Origin: Gammaproteobacteria bacterium
GTDB lineage: Bacteria; Pseudomonadota; Gammaproteobacteria; Eutrophobiales; Eutrophobiaceae
Reading direction: 5' to 3'
Assembly: GCA_014239225.1 (NCBI GenBank)
Contig: JAAZZI010000004.1
Span: 1 to 22,011, forward strand
Length of the DNA: 22,011 bases
In this document: one piece after another, positions 15,386-22,011 of the stretch
Position numbering within the stretch: position 1 is the first letter of the stretch
How the letters are laid out: each line of letters begins with the position of its first letter
Notes under the pieces: generated by a model
The model's database searches: none
Told to the model about the DNA's origin: nothing
Seen by the model: only the letters and a program-made list of their open reading frames with translations
Made by a program: the position numbers and the translations under genes

Positions 15386-15940
15386 ATGGCTTTAACAGAA
15401 ACTCCCGTCTGCAACTTTAATGAAAAAGCTATCGATTTCACGCTCCTTGGAACTGATGAGAAAGAATGGTCATTAGCTGATTGCGCCGGAGATAATGGGA
15501 CCCTAGTAATGTTTATTTGTAACCACTGTCCTTATGTAAAAGCAGTTATTAAAGACATTGTTGAAGATTGTAAAAATTTAGAAAAGCTTGGAGTAAAAGC
15601 AGTGGCCATATGCTCTAATGACACAATTAATTACCCTGAAGATAGTTTTGAAAATATGAAAAAAATATCCAGCGATTATCATTTCTCCTTCTTTTTGACG
15701 AAACTCAAGAAATTGCAAATTGCAAAAGCGTACAATGCGGTATGCACACCTGATTTTTTTGGTTACAACAAGTCTCTTAAACTGCAATATAGGGGTCGCT
15801 TTGATACAAGCGGTATGAGACCAGCTAAGAAAAATACAAGGCATGATTTACTAGAGGCTATGTTACAGGTTGCAAAAACATCGAAAGGTCCACGAGAACA
15901 AATCCCGAGTATCGGTTGCTCTATCAAATGGAAAATATAG
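15386..15940 (+). CDS. Thioredoxin-fold (AhpC/TSA-like) protein with a compensated frameshift segment
   Basis: A 184-residue thioredoxin-family protein of the redoxin type. VMFICNHCPYVKAV (41-54) carries the C-x-x-C pair (Cys45, Cys48), and AVAICSNDTINYPEDSFENM and AYNAVCTPDFFGYN follow the family pattern. Between them, residues about 103-113 read FLTKLKKLQIA, whereas the family has a segment like LFDETQEIA. Exactly that segment is encoded in another frame at 15691-15717, and a 7-base tandem duplication AATTGCA (15711-15724) restores the original frame after it. The gene has therefore suffered two compensating indels and makes a full-length protein with a foreign patch. The function is probably a cytosolic thiol-disulfide or peroxide-related role, substrate unknown. 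It may be impaired. Confidence 0.8.
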   Translation: MALTETPVCNFNEKAIDFTLLGTDEKEWSLADCAGDNGTLVMFICNHCPYVKAVIKDIVEDCKNLEKLGVKAVAICSNDTINYPEDSFENMKKISSDYHFSFFLTKLKKLQIAKAYNAVCTPDFFGYNKSLKLQYRGRFDTSGMRPAKKNTRHDLLEAMLQVAKTSKGPREQIPSIGCSIKWKI

Positions 15941-16152
15941 TTATACTAGAAACTTGCTGCAATCCCACAGGTAGGCGACAATATCCAATTAAATCTGGGT
16001 AAACAATCTGTCTGCATCATCAAGTTTTATAAGATTTTTTTACTAAAACTATGACCGCCTGAATATTTTGGCGGTAATTTCACCAGGACTTTGTACAGCG
16101 CTGATTGACTATCATTTTTATGGGCTTTTTAGCCTGCGAGAGGAGATAAATT
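15941..16152 (+). other. Leader/intergenic region before the tkt operon
   Basis: 212 bases without a gene. It contains an inverted repeat ACCGCC (16054-16059) and GGCGGT (16070-16075) with a 10-base spacer, which could be a weak terminator for the gene to the left or an operator. TTGACT at about 16105 is a fair -35 hexamer but lacks a good -10 partner. GAGAGGAG (16137-16144) is the ribosome-binding site of tkt. The stretch 15955-16020 is less AT-rich than its surroundings, but I recognise no RNA family in it. Confidence 0.35.
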
Positions 16153-18159
16153 ATGCTTTCAAGGCGTGAACTAGCAAATGCAATTCGTGCATTAAGTATG
16201 GATGCAGTGCAACGTGCTAATTCAGGACACCCAGGCGCGCCAATGGGGATGGCTGATATTGCAGAAGTTCTCTGGAACGACTTTTTAAAACATAACCCAA
16301 ACAATCCAAATTGGGATAATCGTGATCGATTTGTCATGTCAAATGGTCATGGCTCAATGCTTATATACGCATTGTTACATTTAACTGGCTATGGCTTATC
16401 TATTGAGGAAATTAAAAATTTTAGACAGTTACATTCTAAAACACCTGGTCATCCCGAATATGGATACGCACCTGGTATAGAAACAACAACAGGACCGCTC
16501 GGCCAAGGGCTTGCTAATGCCGTTGGTATGGCGCTAGCAGAATCCGTTCTCGCTGCAAAATTCAATAAAGATGAATTCGATATTGTTAACCACTACACCT
16601 ATGTCACAGTCGGTGATGGTTGTTTAATGGAGGGAATCTCTCATGAGGCATGTTCGCTTGCGGGAACACTTGGTTTAGGAAAATTAATTACAATATATGA
16701 CAGTAATCAAATCTCTATCGATGGTGATATCTCAGGCTGGTTTACTGAGGATGTTCCTAATCGCTTCGAGTCCTATGGCTGGCATGTGATTCGAAATATT
16801 AACGGGCATAATCCCGACGAAATTAAAATAGCTCTAGAGAATGCGATTAAAAATATAAACCAGCCTAGCATTCTTTGTTGTAATACTATCATTGGTTGGG
16901 GATCGCCTAATAAAGCAGGAAAAGAATCAAGCCACGGAGCTCCTCTTGGCAATGAAGAGATTCAGCTCACCCGTGAGAAACTAGGTTGGCAATACGAACC
17001 ATTTGAAATTCCTGATGAATATTATGTCGCATGGGATGCGAAGTCTAAAGGAAAGGAATTGGAAGATGTATGGCAAAAGAAAATTGCTGCTTATGAAAAA
17101 AAATATCCTGAGCTTGCTGCAGAATACAAACGCAGAATAAAAGGGCACCTACCTGATGACTGGAATGATATTGCACAGGAATACATAAATTCAATAGTCG
17201 ATAAAGCTGAATCAATAGCGTCACGAAAAGCATCTCAAAATGCGATAGAAGCCTATGCAAAACATTTGCCTGAAATGATTGGTGGTTCTGCTGACCTTAC
17301 GGGTTCTAATTTAACGAATTGGTCAGGTTCGATTCTTATTAGCAATCAAAACAAAAATGGTAATTATATTTCATACGGTGTTCGTGAATTTGCAATGGCT
17401 GCCATTAATAACGGCATTGCCTTACATAAAGGATTTATTCCATATTCAGGAACTTTTTTAATGTTTTCCGAGTATGGGAGAAATGCGCTACGAATGGCCG
17501 CATTAATGAAAATTCAAAATATTTTTGTTTTCACGCATGACTCTATTGGTTTGGGCGAAGATGGGCCAACTCATCAAGCGGTAGAACAAGCATCATCACT
17601 GCGTTTAATGCCGAATATGTCCTTGTGGAGACCTTGCGATGCAGTAGAATCAACAGTTGCATGGCAAGCCGCGATTGAGCGGCGAGATGGGCCAACAAGC
17701 TTGTTGTTTTCTCGACAAAGTTTAGAGCATATCAACAGAAATGAACCTCAACTAAATAATATAAAGCGTGGCGGATACATACTAGTCGAAGGAACTAAAA
17801 ATCCTGAACTCATTATCATCGCAACTGGCTCTGAAGTAGAAATGGCAATGAATGTAACAACAGAATTAAATTCGAAAGGTAAAAAAATTCGTCTTGTATC
17901 AATGCCAAGTACTGATGTCTTCGATAAACAAAATGATAAATACAAAGAAACTGTGTTGCCATTTTCCTGTCGAAATCGTATTGCTATTGAAGCTGGTGTT
18001 ACCGATTATTGGAAAAAATATGTTGGATTAGATGGGTTAGCTTTAGGGGTAGATACTTTTGGTGAGTCTGCACCAGCAAAAAAAGTGTTCGAATATTTTG
18101 GATTAACAGAACAGAATCTAAAGAAAGAAATTAATGAGCTTACAGTAAAAACGAAATAG
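16153..18159 (+). CDS. tkt: Transketolase
   Basis: Transketolase is a thiamine-diphosphate enzyme that moves two-carbon units between sugar phosphates in the pentose-phosphate, Calvin and ribulose-monophosphate cycles. The 668-residue length is typical. Landmarks are ANSGHPGAPMGMADI (22-36) with catalytic His26, SNGHGSMLIYALLH (63-76), TTGPLGQGLANAVGMA (112-127), the ThDP/Mg motif GDGCLMEGISHEA (154-166) with YDSNQIS (182-188), the second-domain FTHDSIGLGEDGPTHQAVEQ and VDTFGESAPAKKVFEYFG at the C-terminus. AGGAG lies 8-12 bases before the ATG. It heads a plus-strand set with gap 25 bases downstream, then pgk and pyk, which suits regeneration of C1-acceptor sugars plus lower glycolysis. Confidence 0.97.
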   Translation: MLSRRELANAIRALSMDAVQRANSGHPGAPMGMADIAEVLWNDFLKHNPNNPNWDNRDRFVMSNGHGSMLIYALLHLTGYGLSIEEIKNFRQLHSKTPGHPEYGYAPGIETTTGPLGQGLANAVGMALAESVLAAKFNKDEFDIVNHYTYVTVGDGCLMEGISHEACSLAGTLGLGKLITIYDSNQISIDGDISGWFTEDVPNRFESYGWHVIRNINGHNPDEIKIALENAIKNINQPSILCCNTIIGWGSPNKAGKESSHGAPLGNEEIQLTREKLGWQYEPFEIPDEYYVAWDAKSKGKELEDVWQKKIAAYEKKYPELAAEYKRRIKGHLPDDWNDIAQEYINSIVDKAESIASRKASQNAIEAYAKHLPEMIGGSADLTGSNLTNWSGSILISNQNKNGNYISYGVREFAMAAINNGIALHKGFIPYSGTFLMFSEYGRNALRMAALMKIQNIFVFTHDSIGLGEDGPTHQAVEQASSLRLMPNMSLWRPCDAVESTVAWQAAIERRDGPTSLLFSRQSLEHINRNEPQLNNIKRGGYILVEGTKNPELIIIATGSEVEMAMNVTTELNSKGKKIRLVSMPSTDVFDKQNDKYKETVLPFSCRNRIAIEAGVTDYWKKYVGLDGLALGVDTFGESAPAKKVFEYFGLTEQNLKKEINELTVKTK

Positions 18160-18184
18160 TAAATTTAAAAATGGAGTTAACAGA

Positions 18185-19198
18185 ATGGCAATTAAAGTAG
18201 GTATAAATGGCTATGGGCGCATCGGAAGAAATATTATGCGTGCTCTTTATGAATCAAAACGTACTAAAGAAATTCAAATTGTCGCAATAAATGATTTGGG
18301 TGATACAAATACAAACGCTCATCTAACTCGATATGATACTACACATGGAAAGTTTCCGGGATCTATTACTATCAAGAATGACAGCATGATCGTAAATGGC
18401 GATAAAGTTCGCGTTCTATCAGAACGTGATCCTTCAAAATTACCTTGGGGCGAACTAGGAGTTGATGTTGTGCTTGAATCAACTGGTTTTTTTACTAGTA
18501 AAGCAAAAGCTCAAGCGCATATTAATGCTGGGGCAAAAAAAGTTATTATATCAGCGCCTGGAGGGAGTGATGTTGATGCAACCATTGTATATGGCGTCAA
18601 CGATGATGTACTGCGTTCAACACATACAGTTATTTCAAATGCGTCATGCACAACAAACTGCCTAGCGCCTATCGTGAAAGTTTTACACGAAAATATTGGT
18701 GTACTTGCCGGCGTTATGACAACCGTGCATGCTTATACAAACGATCAAGTCTTAACTGATGTTTACCACACAGATTTACGTCGTGCGCGTTCAGCAACAA
18801 TGTCTATGATTCCGACTAAAACAGGCGCAGCAGCAGCGGTCGGTTTAGTTTTACCTGAATTAAACGGTTTACTAGATGGTTATGCTGTGCGTGTTCCAAC
18901 AATTAATGTGTCAATGGTCGATTTAAGCTTTACAGCTGCACGAGAAACAACGGTACAAGAAATTAATTCTCTAATGAAACAAGCATCAGAAGCCTCTCTT
19001 AAAGGTGTGCTCGAATATAATGACGCGCCTCTAGTTTCAGTTGATTTTAATCATAATCCTGCTTCATCAATATATGATGCCGAATTATCGAAAGTTATTA
19101 ATGGAAACTTAATAAAAGTTGTTGCTTGGTATGATAATGAGTGGGGGTTTTCTAATCGTATGCTAGATACAACAATTGCGCTAATGAAAGCTAAATAA
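18185..19198 (+). CDS. gap: Glyceraldehyde-3-phosphate dehydrogenase, type I
   Basis: Gap oxidises glyceraldehyde-3-phosphate to 1,3-bisphosphoglycerate, or the reverse. The 337-residue protein shows the Rossmann motif INGYGRIGRNIMRAL (7-21), NDLGDTNTNAHLTRYDTTHG (36-55), the active-site SNASCTTNCLAPI (151-163) with Cys155 and catalytic His182 in TTVHAYTNDQ, plus WYDNEWGFSNRM near the C-terminus. The acidic/neutral residues after the Rossmann fold (NDLGD) are of the ordinary glycolytic or dual-cofactor bacterial type; I do not assign NAD versus NADP use. GGAG precedes the ATG by 8 bases. pgk follows after 11 bases, so the two are surely co-translated. It appears intact. Confidence 0.97.
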   Translation: MAIKVGINGYGRIGRNIMRALYESKRTKEIQIVAINDLGDTNTNAHLTRYDTTHGKFPGSITIKNDSMIVNGDKVRVLSERDPSKLPWGELGVDVVLESTGFFTSKAKAQAHINAGAKKVIISAPGGSDVDATIVYGVNDDVLRSTHTVISNASCTTNCLAPIVKVLHENIGVLAGVMTTVHAYTNDQVLTDVYHTDLRRARSATMSMIPTKTGAAAAVGLVLPELNGLLDGYAVRVPTINVSMVDLSFTAARETTVQEINSLMKQASEASLKGVLEYNDAPLVSVDFNHNPASSIYDAELSKVINGNLIKVVAWYDNEWGFSNRMLDTTIALMKAK

Positions 19199-19209
19199 AG
19201 ATCCTTATT

Positions 19210-20421
19210 ATGTCGATACTGGTAAAAATAGCTGACCTTGATTTATCGAATAAGACAATACTAATTCGTGAGGACTACAACGTCCCGATGAAAAATAGTG
19301 AGATTGTCAACGATACACGGATTACAGCAACACTATCGACGCTAAAACAAATTCTCGAAGCAGGTAGTAAGATAATCATAATGTCTCATTTAGGGCGCCC
19401 TGAGGAAGGCAGGCATGATGAAACATTCTCGCTTATGCCAATTGCTAAATCATTAAGCGATCATTTAGGAGTGGAGGTTCCGCTTATAAAAGATTGGGTG
19501 AATGGTATAGAAATGTCGCGGCATCAAATTGTACTTTGCGAAAATGTACGCTTTGAAAAAGGTGAAATAAACAATGATGATGAGCTATCACGAAAAATGG
19601 CTAAACTCTGTCAAATTTATATTAATGATGCATTTGCTACCGCACATCGGGCGCAAGCATCAACTCATGGTGTCGCAAAATATGCATCTGTATCCGCTGC
19701 AGGTCCTTTGCTTATTAATGAACTAAAGGCCTTGACTAAAGCGCTGAGAAAACCAGCCAAACCAATTGTAGCAATTATAGGTGGGGCAAAAGTCTCTACG
19801 AAACTAACTATACTTGAAACACTTTTTAAAAAGGTTGATAAACTAATTCTTGGCGGAGGAATAGTTAATACATTCTTGAAAGCGGCTGGATATGAGATTG
19901 GAAAATCTCTTTATGAGCCAAACCTAGTAAAAATTGCAGAAAAATTAATTAAACAAGCCGAAAAAAACAATTGCTCTATTCCTCTACCTGTTGATGTTGT
20001 GGCTGGTGAGAATTTTGATGAAAATACAATTGCTAAAACAAAATCAATTAATGAGATTGAAAAAAATGACATCATCATGGATGTCGGTCCTAAAACAATA
20101 GAACAACTAAATGAAATTATTTTAAAAGCTAAAACTATTGTTTGGAATGGTCCTCTTGGTGTTTTCGAATTTAAGCAATTTAGTCAGGGCACGAAGAATC
20201 TTGCTGAGGCAATTGCTACAAGCAATGCCTACTCGATTGCTGGTGGCGGAGATACGATTGCCGCTATCTCTAAATTTAAAGTTAAAAAAAATATTTCTTA
20301 TATCTCAACTGGCGGTGGTGCCTTTCTTGAATTTCTAGAAGGTAAAAAACTTCCTGCTATTGCAATCCTTGAAGAAGCAGCACGCGCATGGGCTGCTATG
20401 GAGAAAGCTAGAGAATTATAA
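19210..20421 (+). CDS. pgk: Phosphoglycerate kinase
   Basis: Pgk transfers phosphate between 1,3-bisphosphoglycerate and ADP. The 403-residue length is slightly above the common 390-400. Landmarks are LIREDYNVPMKN (18-29), MSHLGRPEEG (58-67), LCENVRFEKGE (109-119), INDAFATAHRAQASTHGVAK (138-157), the nucleotide-binding GGAKVSTK (191-198), VWNGPLGVFEF and the C-terminal GGGDTIAA and STGGGAFLEFLEG. Substrate-binding arginines and the adenine-site glycines are present. The REDYNVP and AFATAHRAQ variants replace the more familiar RxDxNVP and AFGTAHRA spellings and occur in proteobacterial relatives. It is 11 bases after gap and 72 before pyk. Confidence 0.97.
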   Translation: MSILVKIADLDLSNKTILIREDYNVPMKNSEIVNDTRITATLSTLKQILEAGSKIIIMSHLGRPEEGRHDETFSLMPIAKSLSDHLGVEVPLIKDWVNGIEMSRHQIVLCENVRFEKGEINNDDELSRKMAKLCQIYINDAFATAHRAQASTHGVAKYASVSAAGPLLINELKALTKALRKPAKPIVAIIGGAKVSTKLTILETLFKKVDKLILGGGIVNTFLKAAGYEIGKSLYEPNLVKIAEKLIKQAEKNNCSIPLPVDVVAGENFDENTIAKTKSINEIEKNDIIMDVGPKTIEQLNEIILKAKTIVWNGPLGVFEFKQFSQGTKNLAEAIATSNAYSIAGGGDTIAAISKFKVKKNISYISTGGGAFLEFLEGKKLPAIAILEEAARAWAAMEKAREL

Positions 20422-20439
20422 CTTTTCCAGCTGTTTATA

Positions 20440-20464
20440 TTTAGACAAATACAAAATGTCTAAA
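20440..20464. repeat. Inverted repeat between pgk and pyk
   Basis: TTTAGACA (20440-20447) and TGTCTAAA (20457-20464) are perfect 8-base inverted arms around a 9-base AATACAAAA spacer. There is no U-tract on either strand, so it is not a classic terminator. It could be an operator, an mRNA-processing or stabilising hairpin in the operon, or chance in AT-rich sequence. It lies 29 bases before the pyk ATG. Confidence 0.5.
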
Positions 20465-20493
20465 ATAATACGAATCTAAATAATTAAAATAAA

Positions 20494-21936
20494 ATGAGAA
20501 GAACAAAAATTATCGCAACTCTTGGCCCTGCAACGGATGAACCGGGAGTACTGGAAAAACTTATTGCTTCAGGTGTTGATGTTTTTCGCCTCAATTACTC
20601 TCACCAAACACACAACCATCACGAAAAACGAATGAAAGAAATTCGTCGTCTCTCATTAGAGTACAAACATGCTGTTGCTGTAATTGCAGATTTACAAGGG
20701 CCAAAGATTCGAATCGAAAATTTTAAAAGCGGGAGGATACAATTAAAAGAAGGAGGGAATTTTAAAATTAATACAAAACTATCAAGTGATAGTGGAGATG
20801 AATCTCAGGTTGGTATTAGTTATAAACAACTTGCAAATGACTTAAAAGTAAATGATAGATTGTTAATTGATGATGGAAGAATTGTCTTAGGTGTTCTATC
20901 AATAGATAACTATATCATCGATTGTGAAGTCATTACTGGTGGTGAACTTACTAATAGTAAGGGTATAAATTTACAGGGTGGTGGTTTATCTGCGGATGCT
21001 CTTACAAATAAGGATATAGAAGATATGAAACATGCAGCAAAAATTGAAGTTGATTTTGTTGCTATATCCTTCCCTAGGGATGCGAAAGATATAAAGAAAG
21101 CTCGTAAAATGATGAAAGATTGTAATTGTAATGCACAGATAATTGCAAAAATAGAACGTGCTGATGCACTTAATCATATTGAAGAAATTATAAAGGAATC
21201 TGACGTTATTATGATCGCACGAGGTGATTTGGGTGTGGAAGTTGGAGATGCGGCACTACCGCCGATTCAAAAAAGTTTAATCAAAAAAGCACGGGATATG
21301 GATCGTGCTGTCATTACCGCAACACAGATGATGGAGTCAATGATTGAAAATAAAATTCCTACGCGTGCTGAAGTTTTTGATGTTGCGAATGCGGTTATTG
21401 ATGGGACTGATGCCGTTATGCTATCGGGTGAAACAAGTATCGGTCATTATCCTGATGAGGCCGTAAAATCAATGTCGCGTATTTGTGAAGTGGCTGAAAA
21501 ACAACGTAGTGTTCGTGAATCTGACCATAGAATAAACCAACGTTTTGAAACTATTTCAGAGGCTGTTGCAATGTCGAGCATGTACTCTGCTAATCATATT
21601 GGTGCTAAAGCAATATGCTCACTAACTGAAACAGGGGGTACTTGTTTATGGATGTCCCGTATTAGTTCGGGTATTCCTATTTATGCATTTACAAGACATA
21701 CGGCAACGCGTCGACGTGTCGCACTGTATCGTGGTGTTTATCCAATGAAATTTGATATCACGCATACCGACCCACTAGAGGCAAATAAGCAAATGATTGA
21801 TCAATTAATAGAACAAAATGTCGTTGTAGAAGGAGATTTTGTTATTATAACTAAAGGTGATTTACGTGGAAAACGTGGCGCAACAAACAATATGAAAATA
21901 ATTCAAGTTGGCCAAGCACTAGAACATACACTTTGA
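20494..21936 (+). CDS. pyk: Pyruvate kinase
   Basis: Pyruvate kinase converts phosphoenolpyruvate and ADP to pyruvate and ATP. The 480-residue length is typical. Landmarks are RRTKIIATLGPATD (2-15), VDVFRLNYSHQTHNHH (28-43), the catalytic DLQGPKIRIE (66-75), IIAKIERADALNHIEEI (216-232) with the active-site lysine-glutamate pair, MIARGDLGVEVG (240-251), and TATQMMESMIENKIPTRAEV followed by DAVMLSGETSIGHYP. The effector-binding C-terminal domain is complete. The ATG must be the start because the family N-terminus follows at once, yet the preceding bases lack a Shine-Dalgarno, which is unusual in this operon. It is 72 bases after pgk, with an inverted repeat between, and is followed by a probable aldolase gene. 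Confidence 0.96.
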   Translation: MRRTKIIATLGPATDEPGVLEKLIASGVDVFRLNYSHQTHNHHEKRMKEIRRLSLEYKHAVAVIADLQGPKIRIENFKSGRIQLKEGGNFKINTKLSSDSGDESQVGISYKQLANDLKVNDRLLIDDGRIVLGVLSIDNYIIDCEVITGGELTNSKGINLQGGGLSADALTNKDIEDMKHAAKIEVDFVAISFPRDAKDIKKARKMMKDCNCNAQIIAKIERADALNHIEEIIKESDVIMIARGDLGVEVGDAALPPIQKSLIKKARDMDRAVITATQMMESMIENKIPTRAEVFDVANAVIDGTDAVMLSGETSIGHYPDEAVKSMSRICEVAEKQRSVRESDHRINQRFETISEAVAMSSMYSANHIGAKAICSLTETGGTCLWMSRISSGIPIYAFTRHTATRRRVALYRGVYPMKFDITHTDPLEANKQMIDQLIEQNVVVEGDFVIITKGDLRGKRGATNNMKIIQVGQALEHTL

Positions 21937-21970
21937 GATAGTAAAAAATAAGGTTAATGGGGCAAATAAA

Positions 21971-22011
21971 ATGACTGCGATGGAACTTGAAAAAACAGCA
22001 AAAATTATGGT
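21971..22011 (+). CDS. Probable class I fructose-bisphosphate aldolase, N-terminus only (runs off window)
   Basis: An open frame begins at ATG 21971 and continues to the window end, giving MTAMELEKTAKIMV. This spacing of ExxAKxMV is like the first helix of class I fructose-bisphosphate aldolases, which normally continue into a GKGILAADES motif that is beyond the window. Class II bacterial aldolases start differently. A GGGG stretch 11-14 bases upstream may serve ribosome binding. The position, 34 bases after pyk in a tkt-gap-pgk-pyk operon, also fits an aldolase. Only 13 full codons are available, so the call is tentative. Confidence 0.5.
   Translation, partial: MTAMELEKTAKIM

Noticed and set aside
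1..22011. CRISPR array, transposon, prophage, tRNA or rRNA genes
   Set aside because: I saw no regularly spaced repeats, no transposase or integrase frames, no terminal repeats and no tRNA- or rRNA-like segments anywhere in the window.

Overview
The window is an AT-rich chromosomal segment of a proteobacterium, most likely a gammaproteobacterial C1-utilising (methylotrophic) lineage. The pointers are tetrahydromethanopterin (H4MPT)-pathway genes (fae, mch and their satellite ATP-grasp, CitG-like, HisA-like and MfnF-like genes), HspQ, a proteobacterial-type gshA, an SAH riboswitch before ahcY, and a tkt-gap-pgk-pyk sugar-phosphate operon. I did no similarity search, so the lineage is an inference. 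The low GC, a mosaic of gene remnants and a gene with compensating frameshifts suggest a genome under relaxed selection or reduction, or alternatively an imperfect assembly.

Layout. (1) 1-6321, C1/H4MPT block, almost all on the minus strand: mch, a RimK-like ATP-grasp, a CitG-like protein, fae with its own leader and a strong terminator, then a HisA-like gene inverted onto the plus strand, an ATP-grasp resembling MfnD, and the start of an MfnF-like gene. Upstream of mch lies a 5'-truncated third ATP-grasp gene that runs in frame out of a fragment of a MidA/NDUFAF7-type methyltransferase, next to an AsmA gene that stops at about half its usual length. (2) 6331-10735, minus strand: rsmE, gshA, argH and the truncated asmA. 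(3) 10847-11612, plus strand: hspQ and a TerB-like gene. (4) 11638-15247, minus strand: metK, then a promoter and SAH riboswitch, then ahcY and metF, i.e. SAM synthesis, SAH removal and methyl-group supply. (5) 15386-15940, plus strand: a thioredoxin-fold protein whose middle reads out of frame between two compensating indels. (6) 16153-22011, plus strand: tkt, gap, pgk, pyk and the first codons of a probable class I fructose-bisphosphate aldolase.

How it works together. Fae condenses formaldehyde with H4MPT and Mch interconverts methenyl- and formyl-H4MPT. The ATP-grasp and MfnF-like genes probably build or modify the cofactors H4MPT and methylofuran. MetF, MetK and AhcY run the folate and SAM side of one-carbon metabolism. 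The sugar-phosphate operon processes assimilated carbon. No tRNA, rRNA, CRISPR array, transposase or integrase was seen, and no intergenic gap exceeds about 215 bases.
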